Program-made: the position numbers and the translations under genes
Assembly: GCF_016632335.1 (NCBI RefSeq)
Contig: NZ_JAEPBG010000003.1
Span: forward strand, 496,001-560,000
Length of the DNA: 64,000 nt
DNA from: Noviherbaspirillum pedocola
GTDB taxonomy: Bacteria; Pseudomonadota; Gammaproteobacteria; Burkholderiales; Burkholderiaceae_D
Direction of reading: 5' to 3'
Notes under the pieces: generated by a model
Seen by the model: the letters and a program-made list of their open reading frames with translations, nothing else
What the model was told of the DNA's origin: nothing
The model's database searches: none
In this document: in pieces, positions 43,095 through 52,200 of the stretch
Layout of the letters: every line of letters begins with the position of its first letter
Position numbering within the stretch: position 1 is the first letter of the stretch

Positions 43095-43970
43095 GTGGCG
43101 ATCGTCGATACCCATGCCCACATCTTCCAGCGCGGCCTGCCGCTCGCAAGCGTGCGCCGCTACGCGCCTGACTACGATGCCCTCCTCGTCGATTACCTCG
43201 GCATGCTCGACGCCCATGGCATCGCGCGCGGCGTGCTGGTCCAGCCGAGCTTTCTCGGCATCGACAACAGTTACCTGCTTGCCGGCCTGGCCGCCGCGCC
43301 CGCGCGACTGCGCGGCATCGCAGTGGTCGCACCCGATGTCGATGCGGGAGAGCTCGTGCGGCTTGACGCCGCCGGCGTGGTCGGCCTGCGCCTGAACCTG
43401 GTCGGCGGCGCGGCGCTGCCCGATCTGCGTTCGCCGCCATGGCGCGCGTTGCTGCGCTCGGCGGTGGATCTGGGCTGGCATGTCGAAGTGCACCGCGAAG
43501 CGCGCGATCTGCCACTGCTGCTTGCGCCCTTACTGGAGGCGGGAGTGAACGTGGTCGTGGACCACTTCGGACGGCCCGATCCGGCCAAGGGCGTGGACGA
43601 TTCGGGTTTTCGGGCGCTGCTGGAAGCGGGAGCGAGCCGGCGGGTGTGGGTCAAGTTGTCCGCTGTCTATCGCAACGGCGCGAACGGTGTGGGCGAGCGC
43701 ATCGCGCGGGACGCCATGCCGTTGCTACGCCGCGCCTTCGGCCCAGAGCGCCTGCTATGGGGCAGCGACTGGCCGCATACCCGTTTCGAGGACGACACAA
43801 GCGTTGCCGCCAGCCTGGCGCTGCTCGAGACGCTGCTGCCCGATGCCGCCGCGCGCCGCATCGTGCTTAACGATGCGCCGAATGCGCTGTACCGGTTCGT
43901 TGATGCCGGCCAGTCTGATGATGGCGCTTCGGGTGACGATCATGCCGCCCCGGCCGCAACAAAGGCCTGA
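43095..43970 (+). CDS. amidohydrolase-family protein, 2-pyrone-4,6-dicarboxylate hydrolase-like
   Basis: A 291-residue TIM-barrel hydrolase. It has DTHAHIFQRG at the N-terminus, EVHREARDL in the middle, VVDHFGRPDP and the C-terminal GSDWPHTRF whose Asp is the metal or general-base residue. This set is shared with LigI-type lactonases. The GTG at 43095 after agaaggaat is the best start; TTG at 43077 is possible. With the carriers upstream it suggests breakdown of a lactone or aromatic-derived acid. Confidence 0.82.
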   Translation: MAIVDTHAHIFQRGLPLASVRRYAPDYDALLVDYLGMLDAHGIARGVLVQPSFLGIDNSYLLAGLAAAPARLRGIAVVAPDVDAGELVRLDAAGVVGLRLNLVGGAALPDLRSPPWRALLRSAVDLGWHVEVHREARDLPLLLAPLLEAGVNVVVDHFGRPDPAKGVDDSGFRALLEAGASRRVWVKLSAVYRNGANGVGERIARDAMPLLRRAFGPERLLWGSDWPHTRFEDDTSVAASLALLETLLPDAAARRIVLNDAPNALYRFVDAGQSDDGASGDDHAAPAATKA

Positions 43971-44258
43971 ACCGACAGACGCTCACCCTTCCCCTTGCGC
44001 CGGCTGCGCGCAATGCCTTCTCTTCCCCTGAAAGCGCGCGCTACTGCCGCGCTTCTCCGCCGCAGCACATGCGTCCCCGACGCTGCCCGTCCTTTTCTGC
44101 CCACATCTTCAAATCGGGACAAATTTCATAACGAAAATGCCGGCGATGGCCAATGAAAGGACAACCGGAAACCCGGCTGTGGCGCGAGTCACCGGCGCAT
44201 TGCAGAATCCTCCGACCGTTTCATTTTGCAAACGCATCACGCTTTCAAAGGCCGATTC

Positions 44259-45248
44259 ATGATGAGAAAACGATTGCCCGTCACGGTGATTACCGGCTTC
44301 CTCGGCGCCGGGAAAACCACGCTAGTCAACCATCTGTTATCCGAGCGGCGTGATTGCGCCATCGGCGTCATCGTCAACGAGTACGGCGAGGTCGGCATCG
44401 ATGGAGAACTGATCGTCGCCGACGAGAACGCCATCATCGAAATCCGAAATGGCTGCATCTGCTGCACCGTGCGCACCGACCTCATCCACGGGGTCAAGGC
44501 GCTGCTGGCCCGCACGGATATCGCGCTCGACCGTCTGCTCATCGAGACCTCGGGCCTTGCCGATCCCGCCCCGGTGCTGCAAACCTTTCTTGCCGATGCC
44601 GAGCTTCTGACGCAGGTCGAACTCGAATCGGTGATCTGCGTGGCCGATGCCGTCAATCTCGCGCGCCATATCGACGACGATACCGCGCGTGAGCAGATCG
44701 CCTTCGCCGACCTGCTTGTCATCAACAAGATGGACCTGCTCGATCCATCGGCCATCGCATCGCTCGAACGCGATCTGCGCAGAATCAACCCTGGCGCCCG
44801 CACCGTCCATTCGACGTATTCCCGCGTCCCGGCCGACCTGTTGATCGGCACGCCGCGCTTCTCGCTGGCCAGCCTGCTGGAGATCGAGCCGGGACTGCTC
44901 GAGGACGAGCATGACCATGAGCATGATCAGTCAGTCAGTTCGTGCGCCGTCGAAACCGAGCAGCCCCTCGATGCCGCGCTCTTCAACCGCTGGATCCATC
45001 AACTGGTGCAGCGCCAGGGAGAAGATCTGCTGCGCATGAAGGGCATTCTCCAGTTCGGCAAGGAAGCGCGCCAATTCCAGTTTCATAGCGTGCACATGCT
45101 GATGGAAAGCCGGCCGGGAAAGCGCTGGCCCGCCGACACCGTTCGCAAGAGCCGTTTCGTCTTCATCGGCAGGCATCTCGATGCGCAGGCGCTGCAGCAG
45201 GGATTCCTCGCCTGCGCACAGCAAGTCGCCGCGCCCGCCATCGCCTGA
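44259..45248 (+). CDS. CobW/P47K-family GTPase, nitrile hydratase metallochaperone
   Basis: A 329-residue G3E GTPase. The Walker A motif GFLGAGKTT lies near residues 13-21, the metal-binding CICC in NGCICCTVR near 65-73, and NKMD later. A His-rich stretch EDEHDHEHDQ (about 217-226) precedes the CobW C-terminal domain. It heads the nitrile hydratase genes, 21 nt before the beta subunit. P47K-type GTPases are known activators mainly of iron nitrile hydratases, so its presence beside a cobalt-type enzyme is notable. A second ATG follows at 44262. Confidence 0.88.
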   Translation: MMRKRLPVTVITGFLGAGKTTLVNHLLSERRDCAIGVIVNEYGEVGIDGELIVADENAIIEIRNGCICCTVRTDLIHGVKALLARTDIALDRLLIETSGLADPAPVLQTFLADAELLTQVELESVICVADAVNLARHIDDDTAREQIAFADLLVINKMDLLDPSAIASLERDLRRINPGARTVHSTYSRVPADLLIGTPRFSLASLLEIEPGLLEDEHDHEHDQSVSSCAVETEQPLDAALFNRWIHQLVQRQGEDLLRMKGILQFGKEARQFQFHSVHMLMESRPGKRWPADTVRKSRFVFIGRHLDAQALQQGFLACAQQVAAPAIA

Positions 45249-45269
45249 ACCCCATCAACGGAATCGACC

Positions 45270-46028
45270 ATGAAACTACAGCATTACCTGGGCGGCCTGG
45301 AAAACCTCGGGCCGGTCAACCTCGACAAGCGCGTGTTTTTCGCCGACTGGGAAAAGCGCATCTTCGGCATACACACGGTCATGATGGCCGAGAGCGCGCA
45401 TCTGGACGGCGCGTTGCCGGGATACCGCATCCATGATCTGCCGACGTCCTTCCGGGACAACTGGACCTGGGCGTCCTTGCGCACCGGCGCGGAAGGCATG
45501 CAGCCCTTCGAGTATTTCAAATACCGCTATTACGAGAAATGGCTGATGGGCATCAGCCAGTTCTTCATCGACCGCGGTTATGTCGCCGCCGAAGAACTGG
45601 ACAAGCTGACGCGGCACTACCGCGCCCATCCCGCGGAGCCCTTACCCGACAAGGCCAATCCTCAGTTGAAGGAACAGGTGGTGCGCTATCTGCAGCATGG
45701 GGATTCCGGCCTGCGGCCGCTGAACAAGCCGCCGCGCTTCAGCGTGGGCGACACGGTGCGCGTAGCCGATCCCGCCGCGGCCGACCATACGCGCCTGCCC
45801 GGCTTTCTGCGCAATCGCGAGGGCGTGGTCAGGGAGGTCTATCCGGGCGCCTTCGAGTATTTCGTCTCCACCGGGCCGGACGGCCTCAATGGGCCGCAGC
45901 ATGTGTATTGCGTCGCCTTCCAGGCCGCCGACATCTGGGGCGAAGGCAAAAGCGAACCGAACACGGTGATCTATGCGGACCTTTTCGACGCCTATATCGA
46001 GCCCGCTGCGCAAGCCACGAACAACTGA
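45270..46028 (+). CDS. nthB: nitrile hydratase beta subunit
   Basis: A 252-residue subunit. It has the family opening HYLGGLENLGPVN (about 5-17), DWEKRIFG, the central YYEKWLMGISQFFIDRGYV (about 90-108) and the SH3-like C-terminal domain RFSVGDTVRV...GVVREVYPGAFEY. Together with alpha it hydrates nitriles to amides in the cytoplasm. The beta-before-alpha order is the one found in cobalt-type operons. Confidence 0.93.
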   Translation: MKLQHYLGGLENLGPVNLDKRVFFADWEKRIFGIHTVMMAESAHLDGALPGYRIHDLPTSFRDNWTWASLRTGAEGMQPFEYFKYRYYEKWLMGISQFFIDRGYVAAEELDKLTRHYRAHPAEPLPDKANPQLKEQVVRYLQHGDSGLRPLNKPPRFSVGDTVRVADPAAADHTRLPGFLRNREGVVREVYPGAFEYFVSTGPDGLNGPQHVYCVAFQAADIWGEGKSEPNTVIYADLFDAYIEPAAQATNN

Positions 46029-46044
46029 ATAATCGGAACAGGAC

Positions 46045-46665
46045 ATGAACGAACTCTTTCAATACGACCCCGACCGCGAAACAGAGCGCGCGGCAAAAGT
46101 CCGCGCTCTCGAGGCGCTGCTGATCAAAAAAGGCGTGCTGGGCAGCGATTCCGTCGATGCGGTGCTGAACCACTTCGAAACCGTCGCCGGGCCATTCAAC
46201 GGCGCCCGCATCGTGGCCCGCGCCTGGATGGATGCGCAGTACAAGCAGAGGCTGCTGGAAGACACGCCGAAGGCCATCAGGGAACTGAACTTCCCGGTCG
46301 GGATGGATGGCGCCGAAGGCGAGCACATGAAGGCCGTGGCAAACAGCGAAACAGTCCATAACCTGGTGATCTGCACGCTGTGCTCCTGTTATCCCTGGCC
46401 GGTCCTGGGCTTGCCGCCCTATTGGTACAAGGACCCGGTGTTCCGCTCCCGCGGCGTGCGCGAGCCGCGCGCGGTGCTGAGCGAGTTCGGCGTTGCCGTG
46501 CCGGCCGACAAGGAAGTCAGGGTCTGGGACAGCAGCGCCCAGATCCGCTGGTTCGTCATTCCCGAACGGCCCGCCAATACCGCTCACCTGAGCGAAGAAC
46601 AGCTGGCCGCGCTGGTCACGCCGGAAGCGATGATGGGCGTGGCCCTGGTGTGCGCACCCGCATAG
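46045..46665 (+). CDS. nthA: nitrile hydratase alpha subunit, cobalt type
   Basis: A 206-residue catalytic subunit. The metal-claw motif is CTLCSC (Cys110, Cys113, Cys115) followed by YPWPVLGLPPYWYK. Thr at the second position marks the cobalt type; iron enzymes have Ser there. Cys113 and Cys115 are the residues oxidised to sulfinate and sulfenate in this family. The start follows aacaggac, and it is 16 nt after nthB. Confidence 0.94.
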   Translation: MNELFQYDPDRETERAAKVRALEALLIKKGVLGSDSVDAVLNHFETVAGPFNGARIVARAWMDAQYKQRLLEDTPKAIRELNFPVGMDGAEGEHMKAVANSETVHNLVICTLCSCYPWPVLGLPPYWYKDPVFRSRGVREPRAVLSEFGVAVPADKEVRVWDSSAQIRWFVIPERPANTAHLSEEQLAALVTPEAMMGVALVCAPA

Positions 46666-46674
46666 GAGACCGAC

Positions 46675-47010
46675 ATGTTCACCAGCTTCGAAGAATATGC
46701 CGCGACCCAGATGCTGGGGCAGCCCGATTCGCCGCCGCGCAGCGATGGAAGACTGGTCTTCAGCGAAGATTGGCAGCGCACGGTATTCGGCATGGCGATG
46801 GCGCTGTCCAAGGACGGCCATTTCGAATGGGAAGACTTTCGCCAGAAACTCATCGATGCCATTGCCGCATGGGAGAAGAATGCCTGCGGCGGCGAGACCA
46901 CCTGGGATTATTACGAGCGCTACACCACGGCGCTGATCCAGGTTCTAGAACAGTACGGCGTCATCAAGCCCGGCGAACTGCTCGCTTCAGGCGCGTCAGG
47001 CACGTCATGA
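46675..47010 (+). CDS. nitrile hydratase activator (small beta-like chaperone)
   Basis: A 111-residue protein similar to the N-terminal half of the beta subunit: FSEDWQRTVFGMAMALSKDGHFEWEDFRQKLIDAI. Such proteins (NhlE/P14K type) carry the cobalt-bearing alpha subunit into the apoenzyme by subunit swapping. Shine-Dalgarno aggag is strong. It overlaps the cobalt transporter gene by 4 nt. Confidence 0.88.
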   Translation: MFTSFEEYAATQMLGQPDSPPRSDGRLVFSEDWQRTVFGMAMALSKDGHFEWEDFRQKLIDAIAAWEKNACGGETTWDYYERYTTALIQVLEQYGVIKPGELLASGASGTS

Positions 47011-48047
47011 GCGCAATCGGGCTGCCTGCATCGGCCCACTTGCGCGCCGACATGGGGATCGACGCCAAGCTCAGAAGAATGGCGATGTTCCTCGGCGCCG
47101 CCAACATCCTGGTATGGGCGTGGGCATGGTTCGCGCTGCGCGAAGAAGGCGCGCTGCTCGGCACCGCGGCCCTGGCTTACGGCTTCGGCCTGCGTCATGC
47201 GCTGGATGCGGACCATATCGCCGCGATCGACAACGTCACCCGGAAGCTGATGCAGGATGGCCAGCGCCCGGCCGCCGTCGGCTTCTTCTTTGCGCTCGGG
47301 CATTCGATGGTGGTGGTGCTCGCAGCGGTCCTGGTGGCTTATGCCGCCAGGTCTTTCGGTTCCTGGCTGCCGCGCCTGCAGGAATATGGCGGCCTGCTCA
47401 GCGCCTGCATCTCCACCTCGTTCCTGATGCTGATCGGACTGTTCAATGTTTTCGTCCTGGCCAGCCTGTATCGCATGCACCGGCGCATTCGTCGCGGCAT
47501 GCGGGTGAACGAAGAGCCGGCGGCTATCCGGGGCAATCTCCTGGCGCGCCTGTGCATCCCATTGTTCGCCCGCATCCGCCACAGCTGGCAAATGATTCCG
47601 CTCGGCTTCCTGTTCGGACTGGGATTTGAAACAGCGACCGAGGTGACGCTGCTGAGCACTTCGGCACTGCATGCGGCGCAGGGAGCGAGCATTGCCACGG
47701 TCCTGCTGTTTCCGGCATTGTTCACCGTCGGCATGCTGACCCTCGATGCGGCCGACGGCATCCTGATGCTGCGGCTGTATGGCTGGGCGCTGGCGCATCC
47801 CGCGCGCAAGCTGTACTACAACATGGCGCTGACCTTTCTTTCGATGCTGCTCGCGTTCGTCATCGCGGCGCTCGGCATCACCGGCCTCATCGGCGAGCAT
47901 TGGCAGCTGGAAGGCGGAATATGGGACGCCGTGCATGTGGCCCAGCAAAACATGCTGACGCTTGGCTACATTATCATTGGCGTTTTTCTGCTGAGCTGGA
48001 TCGTTTCGCGATGGAGCGATCGCTTCAAAAGCGATAACAACATCTGA
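47007..48047 (+). CDS. NiCoT-family cobalt/nickel transporter (NhlF-like)
   Basis: A 346-residue inner-membrane permease with about eight segments. It has the NiCoT signature RHALDADHIAAIDN (about 62-75), FALGHSMVVV and GFLFGLGFETATEV. In other bacteria NhlF supplies cobalt to nitrile hydratase. ATGA overlap with the activator gene shows it belongs to the same operon, which supports the cobalt assignment of the enzyme. Confidence 0.93.
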   Translation: MSAIGLPASAHLRADMGIDAKLRRMAMFLGAANILVWAWAWFALREEGALLGTAALAYGFGLRHALDADHIAAIDNVTRKLMQDGQRPAAVGFFFALGHSMVVVLAAVLVAYAARSFGSWLPRLQEYGGLLSACISTSFLMLIGLFNVFVLASLYRMHRRIRRGMRVNEEPAAIRGNLLARLCIPLFARIRHSWQMIPLGFLFGLGFETATEVTLLSTSALHAAQGASIATVLLFPALFTVGMLTLDAADGILMLRLYGWALAHPARKLYYNMALTFLSMLLAFVIAALGITGLIGEHWQLEGGIWDAVHVAQQNMLTLGYIIIGVFLLSWIVSRWSDRFKSDNNI

Positions 48048-48086
48048 ACGACAGCCCGATATCACCCGTTTCATATCCGTAGAACC

Positions 48087-49073
48087 ATGCGCAAGATCAC
48101 CATCGGCATGCTCGTATTCCCGCGCTTTCAATTGCTGGACATTGCCGGCCCCAGCGACGCTTTCGGCGAAGTCAAAGTGCTGAGCCGCGGCGAATGCGAA
48201 TATGAACTCTTCATCGTCGGCACCACGCGCGGCCCGGTGCAGTCCTCGAGCGGTTTGACCGTGATGCCCGACCGCACCATCTTCGATCCCTGCCCGCACT
48301 TCGACACGCTGATCATTCCGGGAGGCCTCGGTGTCTTCAACATCCTGGAAGACACGACCATCGTCGACTGGATCGCGAAACAGGGCGAGGAATGCCGCCG
48401 CGTCAGCGCCATCTGCAACGGCGTGTTTGCGCTGGGCGCGGCCGGCATGATCAACGGCAGAACAGTGACCACGCACTGGATGGATGTGCCGCGCCTGGGC
48501 AGCATGTTCAAGCGGGCAAGCATCGAGCCGGACCGCATCTTCGTCAAGGACGGCCACATTTACACGACCGCGGGCGTCACCGCCGGCATCGACCTGTCCC
48601 TGGTATTCATCGAAGAGGATTTCGGCAAGAAGATGGCGCTGGACGTGGCGAAGTACCTGGTGGTCTATCTGCGGCGCACTGGAGGACAGAGCCAGTTCAG
48701 CCCGCTGCTGGAAATCCAGGCTTCCGGAGACTCGGTGGTAGCCACGCTGCAGGATTACGTGATGGCCAATCTCGAAGCCAGGCACAGCCTGGAGTCGCTT
48801 GCCGAGCGGCTCGACATGAGCCCGAGGAATCTTACCCGGGTGTTCAAGAGGGAATGCGGCATGTCGCCAATGAGCTATGTCAACGATGCGCGCATCGATG
48901 TCGCGCGGCGTTATCTTGAATCCACCGATCTGAGCTATCGGGAAATTGCGCAGCGCTGCGGCATGGAAAGCGCCGACGCGCTGCGCAGGATCTTCGTGCG
49001 CCGGCTCAACATCACGCCGCAGGAATACCGTCAGCGGTTCCGATCGGCGGATCAGGCGGTGCAGGCCGCGTGA
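48087..49073 (+). CDS. GlxA-type AraC-family regulator with DJ-1/PfpI domain
   Basis: A 328-residue regulator. Residues 1-190 form a DJ-1/PfpI-like domain (GMLVFPRFQLLDIAGPSDAF at the start, the Cys-containing elbow SAICNGVFALG near 111-121, AGVTAGIDLSL). Residues about 220-320 are an AraC-type double helix-turn-helix ending with ADALRRIFVRRLNITPQEYR. It follows the nitrile hydratase operon by 39 nt and probably controls it. A terminator follows. Confidence 0.9.
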   Translation: MRKITIGMLVFPRFQLLDIAGPSDAFGEVKVLSRGECEYELFIVGTTRGPVQSSSGLTVMPDRTIFDPCPHFDTLIIPGGLGVFNILEDTTIVDWIAKQGEECRRVSAICNGVFALGAAGMINGRTVTTHWMDVPRLGSMFKRASIEPDRIFVKDGHIYTTAGVTAGIDLSLVFIEEDFGKKMALDVAKYLVVYLRRTGGQSQFSPLLEIQASGDSVVATLQDYVMANLEARHSLESLAERLDMSPRNLTRVFKRECGMSPMSYVNDARIDVARRYLESTDLSYREIAQRCGMESADALRRIFVRRLNITPQEYRQRFRSADQAVQAA

Positions 49074-49090
49074 GCCGGGGCTCATAAAAA

Positions 49091-49117
49091 ACCGGCCGGG
49101 AATACCGGCCGGTCTTT
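49091..49117 (+). terminator. Rho-independent terminator of the nitrile hydratase/GlxA unit
   Basis: Stem accggccgg/ccggccggt with a 5-nt loop, preceded by A's and followed by tctttt. Confidence 0.9.
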
Positions 49118-49126
49118 TGTACAGAC

Positions 49127-49210
49127 GCGTAGGTTGGGCTGACGAAGGAAGCCCAACGGGAGTCCGCACGGGATTGAGCTTCATGTTGGGCTTGTCAGCC
49201 CAACCTACGC
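49127..49210. repeat. nested palindromic repeat, 16-bp outer arms
   Basis: The outer arms gcgtaggttgggctga (49127-49142) and tcagcccaacctacgc (49195-49210) are perfectly complementary. Inner arms aagcccaac (49149-49157) and gttgggctt (49185-49193) also pair, and each half can fold on itself (gttgggct with agcccaac). It sits between convergent genes, like the related element at 15376-15436. Confidence 0.85.
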
Positions 49211-49244
49211 AGCCCAACCAAGCAGCCCGACCCACCAACATCGG

Positions 49245-52200
49245 TCAGAAGCTGATGCGCACCCCACCCGTCACGCCGACATCGTTCTTGCCGCTGCGCG
49301 CTTCGCCATTCAGGCCGTAGTAGGCATAGGCGCCCTTGCCCAGTTTCGCGGTGCCTTCCACGCTGGCCTGCACGAAGCTGCGGCCCACGTCCGGCGACAC
49401 GATGCTCGTCCCCATGCCTGCCAGCGATGCCGATACCGCTGCCTGCGCCAGGTTGCCGCTATCACGGCCCACGCCGACGCTGTAACGCACCGTCGCTTTC
49501 GCCGCCAGCGGATCGCGCACCTGCGAGCCACCAGCCACGCCGACCAGCATGCGGGTGCCATTGGCCGAGTAGTCGGACAATTGCAGCGCCGCCGGGGTTG
49601 CGGTGTTTTCCTGGAAGCCGTCACGGCGTGAACGTTGCCACATCACGCGGGCGAACGGTTCCAGCGCGAAGCCATGCAACTGCCACGGCGCACGCACACC
49701 CAGCGAGACCAGCGCATCGCTGCCCTTCGCATTGTTTTCCAGCACACCGGCGATCTGGAACGGGTCGCCGCGGCGGCTGTCCCAGGTGCTGCGGCCGATG
49801 CCGGCCAGCGCATCGACCTTCACGCCGCCCACCGCCTGCTCGCCATACACGAAGGCCAGGTTCTGTTCGACCGAGCCCGAGCCGGCCGAGGCCGACACGT
49901 TGGATTGCGCATGCGACAAGCCGGCGCCGAAGCGGGTGTCGCCGTTCTTTACCATGTCCGCGCCCACGGTCAGCTGGGTGCGGTTCGCGGTGAAGCCGGA
50001 AGACTGCGTGTCGCTGGTCCAGCGGCCATGATTGCCGGACAGATCAGCCCACAGGGCTTCCTGCGCCGACACGTTCGAAGGCGTCGCGCCGGATAGTTGC
50101 CGCGCCACGGTGTTCTGCAGCGACTGCCCTGCCAGCGGCGCTACCGCTGCGATCGCTCCATGCACCTCGCCAGCGAGCGTACGGACCAGGTTCGGCAGCT
50201 GGCTGGCCGACACGCCGGCAATGCCATACGTCAGAACGGTCTGCGTATCGGTGGCCGTACCCGCGTCGTTCAAGGCCATCGCCTTGTCCAGCGCACGCGC
50301 CGCCGAAGTCGCATTGGTGTTCAAGCCAGGAGCGAAATAGGACGCATACGACACCGGCACCACGCGCAAATCGATGCTGTTGCTGTTGGCGACGTTGTAG
50401 AACACCGCCATGCGCGTGCCGTCGGCCATGCCTTGCGGCTGGGTCAGCGGCGCGAAGCGACCGTTGATGCCGCCTTCGGCGGTGACGATGCGGAAGGTGT
50501 CACCCACTTGCGGCACATACGGCGTGTAAGTGTTGGCGCCGGTAATGTTCACCAGGTTCGGCAGCAGCGTGGCGCCATTGGCGATGTACTGGTTGCCGGC
50601 GCCGGTGATCAACAGACGCGAGTAGTTGCCCGGACCGCTGGCCGTGCCCAGACCGTTGATGTCGGCCTGGAAGGCGCTGCCCGGATTCATCGTGACCGTG
50701 GACGACACGGTCAGCGTGCCCGGCGAGTTGCCCGGCGCCAGCGTGCCACTGACCGTGATCGGGCCAGTGACGAGGCCGCTGCCGCGCAGATAGGCGCCCT
50801 GGTCTACCGTGACGATGCTGTTGAGCACGCCGTTGGCGCGCAGCATGCCCTGCTGCACACAGGTGCCGTTCTTCAGCGTAGCGGTGCCGGCCATGTTCAG
50901 CGTGCCCGCGCCGGACTTGATGAAGCAGCCGTCAGACGATTCACCGAGTTCGGTGTTGCTCATCGTGCCGGTCAGCGTGGTCGTCGTGTTGGCGTCGGTG
51001 TAAATGGTAGTGTTGGCCGCGACATTGATCTTCTGGCCGGTGGTCAACGTCACGGTGGTCTGGATGATGCCGCCATTGAGGATCACGTCGCCGGTGCCGA
51101 TGCCGGTGGGCGAGGTCACCTTGACCAGGCCTGCGTCGATGGTAGTGCCGCCGGTCCAGGCAATGTTGTCGCCGGTCAGCACCAGCGTGCCCGAGCCATC
51201 CTTGTACAGACGGCCGCTGCCCGAGAATTGTCCCTTCTCGGTCAGCGTGGTGCCGTCCGCGACATTGATGCTCGAGTTCGACGCCAGCGTGACATTACGC
51301 GCAGTGTCGAAGGTTGCGGTAGTGGCCAGCGTGCCGCCGTTGAGCACGACGACGTTCGAGGCGGCGCCCAGCGATGCATCCTTCGCCACCTGCAGCGTGC
51401 CGCCGGCATTGACGACGTTGCCGCCGGTGTAGCTGTTGTTGCCGCCGAGGACCAGCGTGCCGTTGTTGACGATGGTGCCGCCACCATGGGAAGCGTTGCC
51501 CGCGATGTTCAGCGTGCCTGCGCCATCCTTGATCAACGCGCCATTGCCGGAAACTGCGCCAGTCGATGCAACGGTGTTGTTGCCATCGACGCTCACCTGC
51601 GCATTGCTATCGATTGCAAGGCTGCGAGCAGTATTGAAGCTGCCGGTGGCACGCAGCGTGCCGCCGTTGAGCGCTACACCATTCGATGCGTCGCCCAGTG
51701 CGGCGTCCGTGCCTACCTGCAGCGTCGCGCCTGCGTTCACAACGTTGCCGCCGGTGTAGCTGTTGTTGCCGCCCAGGACCAGCGTTCCATTGTTGACAGT
51801 GTTGCCGCCGCCATGAGAGAGCGCGCCATTGAGCACGAGCGTGCCTGCGCCATCCTTGATCAACGCGCCATTGCCGGAAACCGCGCCGGTCGATCCGACG
51901 GTATTGTTCGCGTCGACATTCACGCTCGCATTGCCGCCGAGCGTAAGGTTGCGGGCGGTATCGAAACTGCCGGTGGCTTGCAGCGTGCCGTCATTGAGCG
52001 CTACGCCATTCGATGCGTCGCCCAGTGCTGCGTCCGTCGCAACCTGCAGCGTGCCGCCGGCATTGATGACGTTGCCGCCGGTGTAGCTGTTGTTGCCGCC
52101 CAAAACCAGCGTGCCGTTGTTGACGGTGTTACCGCCGCCATGCGAGAGCGCGCCGTTGAGCACGAGCGTGCCCGCGCCATCCTTCACCAGCCCGCCGTTG

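Noticed and set aside
41590-43515. A 641-codon minus-strand frame opposite the second MFS carrier
   Set aside because: The plus-strand frame encodes a well-formed twelve-helix transporter. The minus frame has no motifs.
46045-46665. Iron-type nitrile hydratase because of the adjacent CobW/P47K gene
   Set aside because: The claw motif has Thr (CTLCSC), beta precedes alpha, and a cobalt transporter is in the operon; all point to cobalt.
46920-49241. A 773-codon minus-strand frame across the cobalt transporter and GlxA genes
   Set aside because: Both plus-strand genes have strong family motifs and ribosome sites; the minus frame is His/Gln/Arg-rich shadow sequence.
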